DNA from: JAWXUT01 sp044426075
Lineage (GTDB): Bacteria; Bacillota; Clostridia; Christensenellales; DTU072
NCBI GenBank assembly: GCA_044426075.1
Contig: JAWXUT010000090.1
Span: 1 to 7,020 of the forward strand
Direction: 5' to 3'
DNA length: 7,020 nucleotides
The position numbers and the translations under genes were made by a program. The notes beneath the pieces were generated by a model. That model ran no database searches, had not been told where the DNA came from, and saw only the letters and a program-made list of their open reading frames with translations. Positions 1 through 5,448 of the stretch are shown here, one piece after another (the stretch's first letter is position 1; every line of letters begins with the position of its first letter).

Positions 1-138
1 AATATCTTCGTCCGACACGCGCTTATCCCAGTCTGCAGAAATCTTTTCCCAGTGGTTATCCCACACAGAACCAAAAATATCCATAGGCTTGTTTTCGTTT
101 GTACCTAAATGAAGGTCGCTAATTGCAAAAATTTTCAT
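1..138 (-). CDS. Metallophosphoesterase, N-terminal part (cut by left edge)
   Basis: Only the first 46 codons lie in the window. They begin MKIFAISDLHLG, the first metal-binding motif of calcineurin-like phosphoesterases, in which Asp8 and His10 (D-x-H) bind one of the two metal ions. The following KPMDIFG and a W-N-x-x-NHWEKI-like stretch match the small cytoplasmic phosphohydrolases of the COG1768 type as I remember them; their substrate is not known to me. The start at 138 is fixed by the motif position. There is no Shine-Dalgarno sequence upstream, and a good promoter places the predicted transcription start on the A of the ATG (see separate entry). The gene is divergent from the recombinase gene at 281. 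The metal ligands beyond the first motif are outside the window, so activity cannot be judged. Confidence 0.88.
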   Translation of the reverse strand, partial: MKIFAISDLHLGTNENKPMDIFGSVWDNHWEKISADWDKRVSDEDI

Positions 139-174
139 AAGTATATTCTACCACATAATTAACTAAATTTGCAA
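138..174 (-). promoter_or_regulatory. Promoter of the metallophosphoesterase gene, predicted leaderless
   Basis: On the minus strand there is a -35 TTGCAA (174-169), an 18-nt spacer, and an extended -10 TGg-TAGAAT (TG at 153-152, hexamer 150-145). Counting seven bases from the -10 puts the transcription start at 138, the first base of the ATG. No purine-rich ribosome binding site is seen in the 25 bases upstream, which agrees with a leaderless mRNA. The -35 is weaker than consensus. The call rests on pattern only. Confidence 0.55.
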
Positions 175-189
175 GCTTCTTTGCCATTT

Positions 190-217
190 TTCAAATATCT
201 TTACTTAGATTTTTGAA
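190..217. repeat. Imperfect 11-6-11 inverted repeat between divergent promoters
   Basis: TTCAAATATCT (190-200) and AGATTTTTGAA (207-217) pair at 10 of 11 positions around a six-base centre, TTACTT. The repeat sits between the -35 elements of the two divergent genes. Its arm and centre lengths are those of XerC/XerD-type recombination sites, but the arm sequence is not like the usual dif consensus. It could be an operator, a recombinase binding site, or chance in AT-rich DNA. Confidence 0.4.
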
Positions 218-232
218 GTTTTGCCTTATATA

Positions 233-261
233 TTGACTTTATAAGTATGTTGTTATATAAT
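233..261 (+). promoter_or_regulatory. Promoter of the tyrosine recombinase gene
   Basis: TTGACT (233-238), a 17-nt spacer and a perfect TATAAT (256-261) form a near-consensus sigma-A-type promoter. The predicted start at A268 gives a leader of about 13 nt, so the AGGAGG at 270-275 lies almost at the 5' end of the message. The hexamers and spacing are identical to those of the tRNA-Trp promoter at 5093-5121. Confidence 0.75.
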
Positions 262-280
262 TTAAGTATAGGAGGCGACT

Positions 281-1348
281 GTGGCTGACAACAATTATTA
301 CAATACGTTTAATGAATCATTAATAATAAAGCTAATGGACACGCTTGATCGCTTGCCTATGTTCTGCCGCGATTATTTTGTTGGAATAGAAATGCGCACT
401 TCTGCACTAACTAGACTAAACTATGCCAGTGATTTTTGCGTATTTTTCCATTACTTAACCACAAAATGCTCCGCTTTTAAAGGTAAAGAAGTCGAACTGC
501 TAGTTCTTGAAGATTTAAACGCCGTAACTGCACGCGATATAGAATATTATCTTGCATACTTGTCATATTACAAAATGGGTGACAAGGTTTTTAAGAATAA
601 AGAACGCGCCAAGGCTCGCAAATTAAGTGCCGTGCGCTCCCTCTTTAAATATCTTTACAACAAAGATTTAATAAATGAAAATGTTACAAGTAAAGTTGCA
701 ACACCAAAGCTACACGACAAAGAAATTATCCGTTTAGATAGCGATGAAGTGCAAACTATGCTAAACAATGTTGAATCGGCTAAAAAATTTGCATCAGCTA
801 GGCAAGACGCTTACAATTTGCACACAAGATCACGCGATATTGCAATAGTAACATTACTTTTAGGCACCGGAATACGTGTAAGTGAGTGTGTTGGGCTAAA
901 TGTAACAGATATAAATTTAAAAGATAATTCTTTTTTGGTAACAAGAAAAGGCGGCAATCAATCAATATTATACTTTAATCATGAGGTTTCTGAGGCAATT
1001 GCTGACTATCTTCCCGACCGCAAAGAACGCCTAAATAGGCAAGAGATATTAGACGAACAAGCCTTATTTATCAGCCTTCAAAATAAAAGAATATCCGTTC
1101 GTGCTGTTGAAAATTTGGTTAAAAAATATGCACGCACCGCTACCCCTTTAAAAACAATTTCCCCACACAAACTTCGCAGCACGTTTGGCACAGACCTATA
1201 CAAAAATACAAAAGATATTTATGTTGTTGCAGAAGTGTTAGGTCACAAAGATGTAAACACCACAAAAAAACACTACGCTGCTATCAGCGAAGATATCAAA
1301 CGCGCAGCTTCTAAAAAAGTTACGCTCCGCGACGATATTGAGGACTAA
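281..1348 (+). CDS. Tyrosine recombinase/integrase, XerC/XerD-like
   Basis: This 355-residue protein has the two-domain layout of tyrosine recombinases. An N-terminal SAM-like core-binding domain spans roughly residues 12-135 and a catalytic domain about 145-345. All catalytic residues are visible: Arg199 in TGIRVSE, Lys223 in RKGG, His296 and Arg299 in SPHKLR, His322 in LGHKD, and the nucleophile Tyr332 in KKHYA. Such enzymes cut and rejoin DNA through a 3'-phosphotyrosine link at paired inverted sites. The start is GTG at 281, chosen because AGGAGG (270-275) sits five bases upstream and a promoter lies just before it. The protein is somewhat longer than housekeeping XerC/XerD (about 300), partly through insertions near residues 62-76 and 163-182. 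It lies upstream of lexA in the same direction but is separated from it by palindromes and a lexA promoter. Whether it is the chromosome-dimer recombinase or a domesticated integrase cannot be told; no attachment sites or phage genes are seen. Confidence 0.93.
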   Translation: MADNNYYNTFNESLIIKLMDTLDRLPMFCRDYFVGIEMRTSALTRLNYASDFCVFFHYLTTKCSAFKGKEVELLVLEDLNAVTARDIEYYLAYLSYYKMGDKVFKNKERAKARKLSAVRSLFKYLYNKDLINENVTSKVATPKLHDKEIIRLDSDEVQTMLNNVESAKKFASARQDAYNLHTRSRDIAIVTLLLGTGIRVSECVGLNVTDINLKDNSFLVTRKGGNQSILYFNHEVSEAIADYLPDRKERLNRQEILDEQALFISLQNKRISVRAVENLVKKYARTATPLKTISPHKLRSTFGTDLYKNTKDIYVVAEVLGHKDVNTTKKHYAAISEDIKRAASKKVTLRDDIED

Positions 1349-1364
1349 TATTTACACAATTCAA

Positions 1365-1409
1365 CTTTTAAAAGTAGTCTAACTGAACTTAGACTAGTCT
1401 AATTTTTAA
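1365..1409. repeat. Cluster of overlapping palindromes, possible weak terminator
   Basis: Seventeen bases past the recombinase stop lie CTTTTAAAAG (1365-1374), then TAGTCTAA (1375-1382) and its exact inverse TTAGACTA (1389-1396) around CTGAAC. TAGTCTAA then recurs as a direct copy at 1395-1402, so AGACTAGTCT (1391-1400) is itself a palindrome. TTAAAA (1368-1373) can also pair with TTTTAA (1404-1409). A short T run (1403-1407) follows. It may end the recombinase transcript, but the stem is AT-rich and the T run short, and the nested repeats could equally bind a protein. Confidence 0.45.
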
Positions 1410-1481
1410 AGGTTTTTGACCTACACGTTGATTAAAAAGTATTCTATTCTATATTTTTTCAATATTTCGACAAAAAATGAC

Positions 1482-1493
1482 AAACATATGTTT
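1482..1493. promoter_or_regulatory. Putative LexA operator (SOS box)
   Basis: AAACATATGTTT is a perfect 12-bp palindrome. The Bacillus-type LexA box has the core GAACATATGTTC; this site keeps the whole AACATATGTT centre and differs by one symmetric base in each half. It overlaps the -35 hexamer (1491-1496) of the lexA promoter, where a bound repressor would block RNA polymerase. This supports autoregulation of lexA and of the downstream PadR-like gene. Binding itself is inferred. Confidence 0.75.
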
Positions 1494-1519
1494 ACAAATT
1501 ATTTCTTATGTGTTATAAT
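1491..1519 (+). promoter_or_regulatory. lexA operon promoter
   Basis: TTTACA (1491-1496), a 17-nt spacer and TATAAT (1514-1519) preceded by TGt (1511-1513) make a strong extended -10 promoter. The predicted start is A1526, giving a leader of 54 nt before the ATG at 1580. A second TATAAT at 1532-1537 has no matching -35. Confidence 0.8.
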
Positions 1520-1521
1520 AC

Positions 1522-1552
1522 CAATATACAATATAATTTAAGCAATATACAA
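1522..1552 (+). repeat. Two direct copies of CAATATACAA, 21 bp apart
   Basis: CAATATACAA occurs at 1522-1531 and 1543-1552, a start-to-start distance of 21 bp or about two turns of the helix. The copies cover the predicted lexA transcription start and early leader. This spacing would let a dimer contact the same DNA face twice, so a second regulator is possible, but AT-rich repeats arise by chance. Confidence 0.35.
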
Positions 1553-1579
1553 CTTATTTTGTGTGAATGGAGTGCTATT

Positions 1580-2218
1580 ATGACAAACAAAATTGATATG
1601 AAAAGCAAATTGAATGAGGTTTATTCTTACATAGCTAATGCTATAGAGAAGCGTGGGTTCCCCCCTAGTGTCCGAGAAATCAAAGACGCATTTGGCTTTA
1701 GTTCAACTGCGAGCGTACACTATTATATGAAAAAATTAAAAGAAGACGGGCTCATAAAGTCTGACTATATGAAGTCACGTTCTATTGAACTCACCAATGA
1801 CAACTCGCCAAAAGCACGCGATTTTGCACGCATCCCAGTTGTTGGAGATATTGCTGCGGGCGCACCAATTTTAGCAGTTGAAGAGTATAACGAAGTTTAT
1901 CACATCCCCCACGGATTATTTAATAGCACAACTTCTGCAGAAACATTTTTCTTGCGTGTTAAAGGCGATAGTATGATTGATGTTGGCATATACAACGGCG
2001 ATTATATACTTATCCGCAAGCAAAACACAGCAAAAAATGGTGATATTGTTGCAGTTTTAGTAGGAGATGAGAGCGCAACTGTTAAAAGGCTATTTATTAA
2101 GCCCGATAACAAAATTGTTCTACATCCAGAAAACAGCACTATGAGCGATATGACTTATCACGCTAGCTATGTTTCAATTATTGGATTAGTTGTAGGATTA
2201 ATCCGCACAAGAATTTAG
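1580..2218 (+). CDS. lexA: LexA repressor, SOS regulator
   Basis: LexA represses DNA-damage genes as a dimer and is inactivated by RecA-stimulated self-cleavage. The 212-residue product has an N-terminal winged helix-turn-helix (about 8-72, with GFPPSVREIKDAFGFSSTASV in the usual place) and a C-terminal S24-type peptidase domain. The cleavage bond is Ala93-Gly94 in IAAGAP, and the catalytic pair is Ser131 in KGDSM and Lys169 in ATVKR. All needed residues are present. The start is ATG 1580 with GGAG at 1569-1572, seven bases upstream. A longer in-frame reading from 1508 is rejected because it would begin upstream of the predicted transcription start and run through the -10 element. An internal ATG at 1598 is possible but has a poorer ribosome site. 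The stop overlaps the ribosome site of the next gene, so the two are surely co-transcribed and probably translationally coupled. A LexA-box palindrome over the -35 indicates autoregulation. Confidence 0.96.
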   Translation: MTNKIDMKSKLNEVYSYIANAIEKRGFPPSVREIKDAFGFSSTASVHYYMKKLKEDGLIKSDYMKSRSIELTNDNSPKARDFARIPVVGDIAAGAPILAVEEYNEVYHIPHGLFNSTTSAETFFLRVKGDSMIDVGIYNGDYILIRKQNTAKNGDIVAVLVGDESATVKRLFIKPDNKIVLHPENSTMSDMTYHASYVSIIGLVVGLIRTRI

Positions 2219-2229
2219 GAGGATTAAAT

Positions 2230-3783
2230 ATGAATATCAATCCTGGATTTGTAAGAAATCACGCAAAAGTTGTAATTTTGAACCTTTTAACACAAGAAGA
2301 TTCATATGGATACAGAATTATTGAAGAACTTGAAACAAGCTGTGAAGGTCAATATGCAATTAAACGCGCAACAGCCTACAACATTTTAAATAGACTAGCA
2401 AAAGAAGGTTTAATTTCTTCATATTATATTGATGATGAAGAAACTGGCGGAGGCAGACGCAAATATTTTAAGATTGAGCAAAGCGGAAAAGACTTTTTAG
2501 AAGAAAATAAGCGCAGTTACGAGTTATCAAGCACCCTTATGGGGCAAATTCTGAGTGAAGAGCGCATTGATTTTTCAGCAAGCAATTTAACTTTTGATCC
2601 AGCACGACTAAATGCACTTTCTCAAATTGCAAAACAACAATCTGAAGCGCCAATTATAAACGAGCAATATATCCAAGAAGATTGCAGCGATGAATTTGTT
2701 GCGGGAAATACGCCAGATAAGCATTTATTGTTTAATCCTAGCGCTATAGCTAGTGCAAACTGCGAAAAAAATACTGAAAAATCAGACAACATTGAGCAAA
2801 TTACAGCAACCGATTCATCCGAAACAGACAACACACAATCAGCTACACAAGAAGAAATTGATGTGCCTTACACCACAGAAGAGCGCGCAGAGGTTCGTCC
2901 AATCCCCCCTTCAGCAACCGTACACACAATGTCTGAAGAAGAAATTGCCGAAGAAGAAATTAGAAACAGAGAGGCTTATAACTTTGCATTAGAAGCATTG
3001 GGTGGCAACGGAAACTGGGTGTTGGATGAAGAACGAGGCGTATTTGTGTTAAAACAACGCGAAGAAAAAGAAGATGCACCACAAATTGACGCTGCTGAAG
3101 ATGTTGCAGAGCCTCAAGAAGAATGTGAAATTTTTGAAGAGCTAGCTACTGAAAATTTACAAACAGCAGACAGCAAACCTCTTCCTACATCAACAACAAC
3201 ACAAGAAACCCAAAGTGGATTCCAACAAGCAACAGTTGCTGCAAATGCATTCAAAGGTCGCCCAAATGTACAATCAATGGAGCAATTGCGCAATTCAAAT
3301 ATGAGAGACGGATTCCGCATAAAAGAATACAATCAAAGAAAATCATTAGATTATTATCGCGCTAATCATTATTATTGCAACAAAATCTTTAGAGACACTT
3401 CAGCGCTAACCTTTTTATTTTTAATAATTGAGGCGCTTGTTGTGTTTATATTCCGTGATACTTTTGCCTACAAAGCTAGCACATTAGCATCAATTGTATT
3501 TGGTGCGTTGGTGGTTCCCGTGGTCTTCTCTATAATATGGATGCTAAACCCCACAAAGAGAGTTAAAGCAAAAATCAATTTTGGCTCGATTATAGCATAT
3601 GGAATGCTTGTATTTTTAGTATCTATTGCATTATGCACAATACTAAATGTAGCAAATACAGATGTTGGCATTAACTTTACAAGTGCAACATTCTATGTTC
3701 CATATATATTCGCACTAAATATTCCCGTTGCTATTGCATTGTTTATAATATTGTATAAATCGCAACTTTATCACACAAAATAG
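2230..3783 (+). CDS. Membrane-anchored PadR-like transcriptional regulator
   Basis: This 517-residue protein combines three regions. Residues about 12-95 form a PadR-type winged helix: SYGYRI, a recognition helix through TAYNILNRLAKEGLI, and the wing GGGRRKYF followed by SGKDFL. Residues about 105-360 are a long linker rich in Glu, Gln, Ser, Thr and Ala, probably mostly disordered. Four predicted membrane helices follow at about 391-409, 417-439, 451-475 and 485-509. The basic loop NPTKRVKAK (440-448), the basic stretch before the first helix and the lysines at the end suit cytoplasmic N and C termini by the positive-inside rule, so the DNA-binding domain would face the chromosome. It starts 11 bases after lexA, with AGGAGG (2217-2222) overlapping the lexA stop. 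Ordinary PadR proteins are about 100-200 residues and soluble, so this is an unusual fusion. Target genes and signal are unknown. It is likely induced with lexA on DNA damage. Confidence 0.85.
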   Translation: MNINPGFVRNHAKVVILNLLTQEDSYGYRIIEELETSCEGQYAIKRATAYNILNRLAKEGLISSYYIDDEETGGGRRKYFKIEQSGKDFLEENKRSYELSSTLMGQILSEERIDFSASNLTFDPARLNALSQIAKQQSEAPIINEQYIQEDCSDEFVAGNTPDKHLLFNPSAIASANCEKNTEKSDNIEQITATDSSETDNTQSATQEEIDVPYTTEERAEVRPIPPSATVHTMSEEEIAEEEIRNREAYNFALEALGGNGNWVLDEERGVFVLKQREEKEDAPQIDAAEDVAEPQEECEIFEELATENLQTADSKPLPTSTTTQETQSGFQQATVAANAFKGRPNVQSMEQLRNSNMRDGFRIKEYNQRKSLDYYRANHYYCNKIFRDTSALTFLFLIIEALVVFIFRDTFAYKASTLASIVFGALVVPVVFSIIWMLNPTKRVKAKINFGSIIAYGMLVFLVSIALCTILNVANTDVGINFTSATFYVPYIFALNIPVAIALFIILYKSQLYHTK

Positions 3784-3796
3784 TAACAAATTTAAC

Positions 3797-3835
3797 AAAA
3801 AAATTGGACAGTGAGCAATCACTGTCCTTATTTTT
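3797..3835. terminator. Bidirectional intrinsic terminator with GCAA loop
   Basis: GGACAGTGA (3806-3814) and TCACTGTCC (3819-3827) form a perfect 9-bp stem closed by GCAA, a GNRA tetraloop. It is followed by TTATTTTT on the plus strand and preceded by seven A residues (3797-3803), which read as a U tract on the minus strand. It lies 22 bases after the PadR-like gene and 6 bases beyond the rnhA stop, so it can end both convergent transcripts. Confidence 0.9.
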
Positions 3836-4268
3836 ATAGTTTTGCAGCTTCTGACACTGCATATTGATCACATCTATTGTTATAAACATTGTCTGCGTGA
3901 CCCTTTACTTTCACAAAAGATACTTTGTGTCGCTCCATTTCAAGTAGCAATGCTTGCCACAAGTCTTTGTTTTTAACTTCATCTTTACTGCCAGTTTTCC
4001 AACCATTTCTTTGCCAGTTATCTATCCAACCCAAAGAAAATGCATTTATAGAATATGCGCTATCGCTATAAACAGTAACTTCGCACGACTCTTTTAATGC
4101 TTTTAGTCCCGCAAGTATAGCAAAAAGCTCCATTCTGTTGTTTGTTGTCATTGGCATACCACCAGCAACAACTTTTTCAGCGCCTTTGTAAAGCAAAATT
4201 GCGCACCAGCCACCCTTGCCAGGATTTCCACTACACGCGCCGTCAGTGTATATATCTACTTGTTTCAT
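3834..4268 (-). CDS. rnhA: Ribonuclease HI
   Basis: RNase HI cuts the RNA strand of RNA-DNA hybrids in the cytoplasm, removing R-loops and primers. The 144-residue product has the normal length for a bacterial enzyme. The catalytic carboxylates are Asp9 in IYTDGACSGNPG, Glu47 in NNRMELFA, Asp69 in VYSDSAY and Asp134 in NRCDQYA, with His124 in VKGHAD, matching the E. coli set of D10, E48, D70, D134 and H124. The basic protrusion WQRNGWKTG is also present, which is typical of the E. coli-like branch and binds the hybrid. The ATG overlaps the proC stop by one base (TAATG), and no good separate ribosome site is seen, so translation is probably coupled to proC. The 3' end runs up to the shared bidirectional terminator. 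Confidence 0.95.
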   Translation of the reverse strand: MKQVDIYTDGACSGNPGKGGWCAILLYKGAEKVVAGGMPMTTNNRMELFAILAGLKALKESCEVTVYSDSAYSINAFSLGWIDNWQRNGWKTGSKDEVKNKDLWQALLLEMERHKVSFVKVKGHADNVYNNRCDQYAVSEAAKL

Positions 4269-5074
4269 TATAAATTGTCAGAAAGTTCTTGCGACCTAGC
4301 GCGACACTTTTCTACCCCTTTCTTTAATATATCAACAAGCCCATCGTTTCTAAAACTATTTACTGCTTCAATCGTAGTGCCACCTTTGCTGCACACCTTT
4401 TCCACCAAAATATCGGTTGATAACGGGCTGTTTGCCGCCAAAATTGCCGTTCCTTCTATGGTTTTTAATGCAAGAAGCCTGCTTTGCTCGTATGATAATC
4501 CACCCGCAATTCCGCCTTGAATTAAACCTTCTGCAAACATATATACATATGCAGGTCCGCTACCACTTACGCTTGTAACTGCATCAAATTGGTTATCTGA
4601 AATTTCTAATGTGCTTCCGCAACTTCCCATAAGTGAAGCAATAAGCTTTTTATCTTGCGCGCAAATATTGTCAAAACACATAGCAATAACGCCTTTTCCA
4701 ACTTGACAAGGAGTGTTTGGCATCATACGAACTATGCCGACTTCAGCTTTAATTGCACTTTTTAATGTAGAAATTTTTATTCCCGCCATAATAGATAACA
4801 CAATTTTACAGTTGAACTCTTCAATTTTTGCCAATATGTCAGCATAGAATTGTGGTTTTACGCCCAACAACACCATTTCTGACTGCTTGCATATTTCATT
4901 TGCAGATTGTGCTACATTTACACCCTTTGCTGCAAAGTAATCACATCGCTCTGTGCTTAAATCATATATCGCGATATCTTCAACATTTATGTCTAAATGC
5001 TCTATGTTATCAATAATTCTGTCTAAAATCGCACCAGCCATTACGCCAGCACCAATAAATCCTAATTTGTACAT
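4268..5074 (-). CDS. proC: Pyrroline-5-carboxylate reductase
   Basis: ProC makes the last step of proline synthesis: NAD(P)H-dependent reduction of 1-pyrroline-5-carboxylate to L-proline. The 268-residue protein has the usual length. An N-terminal Rossmann fold starts with GFIGAGVMAGAI (5-16); the common Asn of GAGNM is Val11 here. LGVKPQ (70-75) and RMMPNTP (116-122) follow. The C-terminal dimer and substrate domain carries VSGSGPAY (169-176) and the family signature VCSKGGTTIEAV (227-238), with Lys230 where Pro is usual. The start is ATG 5074, chosen because GGAG (5084-5081) lies six bases upstream; a longer in-frame TTG start at 5086 would include the ribosome site itself. It is the first gene of a proC-rnhA operon and is divergent from tRNA-Trp across 62 bp. 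Confidence 0.95.
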   Translation of the reverse strand: MYKLGFIGAGVMAGAILDRIIDNIEHLDINVEDIAIYDLSTERCDYFAAKGVNVAQSANEICKQSEMVLLGVKPQFYADILAKIEEFNCKIVLSIMAGIKISTLKSAIKAEVGIVRMMPNTPCQVGKGVIAMCFDNICAQDKKLIASLMGSCGSTLEISDNQFDAVTSVSGSGPAYVYMFAEGLIQGGIAGGLSYEQSRLLALKTIEGTAILAANSPLSTDILVEKVCSKGGTTIEAVNSFRNDGLVDILKKGVEKCRARSQELSDNL

Positions 5075-5092
5075 CTTTATCTCCAAATTTGT

Positions 5093-5121
5093 TTGACTTT
5101 TTTTGTTTAATAGTATATAAT
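5093..5121 (+). promoter_or_regulatory. tRNA-Trp promoter
   Basis: TTGACT (5093-5098), a 17-nt spacer and TATAAT (5116-5121) give a near-consensus promoter. The predicted start is G5128, nine bases before the mature tRNA. The -35 lies only eight bases from the proC ribosome site on the other strand. Confidence 0.85.
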
Positions 5122-5124
5122 ACT
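5112..5124. promoter_or_regulatory. Symmetric -10 region, possible shared divergent promoter
   Basis: AGTAT (5112-5116) and ATACT (5120-5124) are inverted copies around ATA. On the plus strand this holds the tRNA -10 TATAAT. On the minus strand it reads TATTAT (5122-5117) and TATACT (5117-5112), either of which could be a proC -10 with a leader of 30-35 nt. No good minus-strand -35 is seen at the right distance, so the proC use is uncertain. Confidence 0.35.
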
Positions 5125-5136
5125 TTTGTTGCTCTT

Positions 5137-5211
5137 AGGGGAGTGGCTCAATGGTAGAGCAGCGGTCTCCAAAACCGCTGGTTGCGTGTTCGAATCGCGT
5201 CTCCCCTGCCA
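5137..5211 (+). tRNA. trnW: tRNA-Trp (anticodon CCA)
   Basis: The full cloverleaf can be folded by eye. The acceptor stem AGGGGAG (5137-5143) pairs perfectly with CTCCCCT (5201-5207). The D arm is GCTC/GAGC (5146-5149, 5157-5160). The anticodon stem GCGGT/ACCGC (5162-5166, 5174-5178) holds the loop CTCCAAA with anticodon CCA at 5169-5171. A five-base variable loop follows, then a T arm (5184-5200) with two G-U pairs and the loop TTCGAAT. Discriminator G5208 and an encoded CCA (5209-5211) complete it. Anticodon CCA and discriminator G fit bacterial tRNA-Trp. Confidence 0.97.
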
Positions 5212-5213
5212 CT

Positions 5214-5265
5214 GCATTCATCTTTCGAACACTCTGTGTTTGTAAGGTGGATGCTTTATTTTTTT
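5214..5265 (+). terminator. Intrinsic terminator of tRNA-Trp
   Basis: GCATTCATCTT (5214-5224) pairs with AAGGTGGATGC (5244-5254), including two G-U pairs. After one T-T mismatch the stem continues with CGAACAC/GTGTTTG (5226-5232, 5236-5242) closed by a three-base loop. TTTATTTTTTT (5255-5265) follows directly. The hairpin is unusually long at 18 pairs and begins two bases after the tRNA end. Confidence 0.9.
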
Positions 5266-5272
5266 GTATAAA

Positions 5273-5291
5273 TTGTGCTTTTATTGCACAA
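5273..5291. repeat. Small hairpin TTGTGC/GCACAA
   Basis: TTGTGC (5273-5278) and GCACAA (5286-5291) form a six-pair stem with a seven-base loop, just past the tRNA terminator. There is no T tract after it on either strand. The rest of the spacer to 5374 shows only a distant GCACAT/ATGTGC pair (5337-5342 and 5361-5366) and no convincing small gene. Confidence 0.3.
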
Positions 5292-5374
5292 CTTCATCAC
5301 TTTTAAATTGTAACATATGCTATCTCGCTTTGTCAAGCACATCGCAATCTGTTTGAGTTTATGTGCCATTTGAT

Positions 5375-5411
5375 AAAAAATAGCTATCTTGCTAGATAAC
5401 TATATTTTTTT
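5375..5411. terminator. Terminator of the Bro-N/DinD-like gene, possibly bidirectional
   Basis: ATAGCTATC (5380-5388) and GATAACTAT (5395-5403) form a nine-position stem with one C-A mismatch around TTGCTA. Six A residues (5375-5380) give a U tract on the minus strand, where the gene ends 45 bases upstream at 5449. A run of seven T (5405-5411) allows the same role on the plus strand. The stem is AT-rich, so strength is moderate. Confidence 0.65.
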
Positions 5412-5448
5412 GATTATTGCATTGTTTTGCTTTATTTTTTATCTTTCT

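Noticed and set aside
1375..1402. A canonical dif site downstream of the recombinase
   Set aside because: The arms do not carry the usual XerD-side TTATGTAAA-like sequence; only the six-base centre agrees.
1508..1579. N-terminal extension of LexA from an ATG at 1508
   Set aside because: It begins upstream of the predicted transcription start at 1526, runs through the -10 element and has no ribosome site; ATG 1580 has GGAG seven bases upstream and gives a normal LexA length.
2622..3671. Open frames opposite or inside the PadR-like gene (2622-2834 minus, 2753-2992 plus, 3114-3332 minus, 3468-3671 minus)
   Set aside because: They have no ribosome sites or recognisable domains and are shadows of the linker and membrane codons of the real gene.
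4260..5016. Plus-strand open frames over proC (4260-4520 and 4828-5016)
   Set aside because: They are antisense to a well-conserved proC, with no ribosome sites and no family resemblance.
5266..5374. A small RNA or riboswitch between tRNA-Trp and the Bro-N gene
   Set aside because: Only two short inverted repeats are present, with no promoter and no structure matching a known RNA class.
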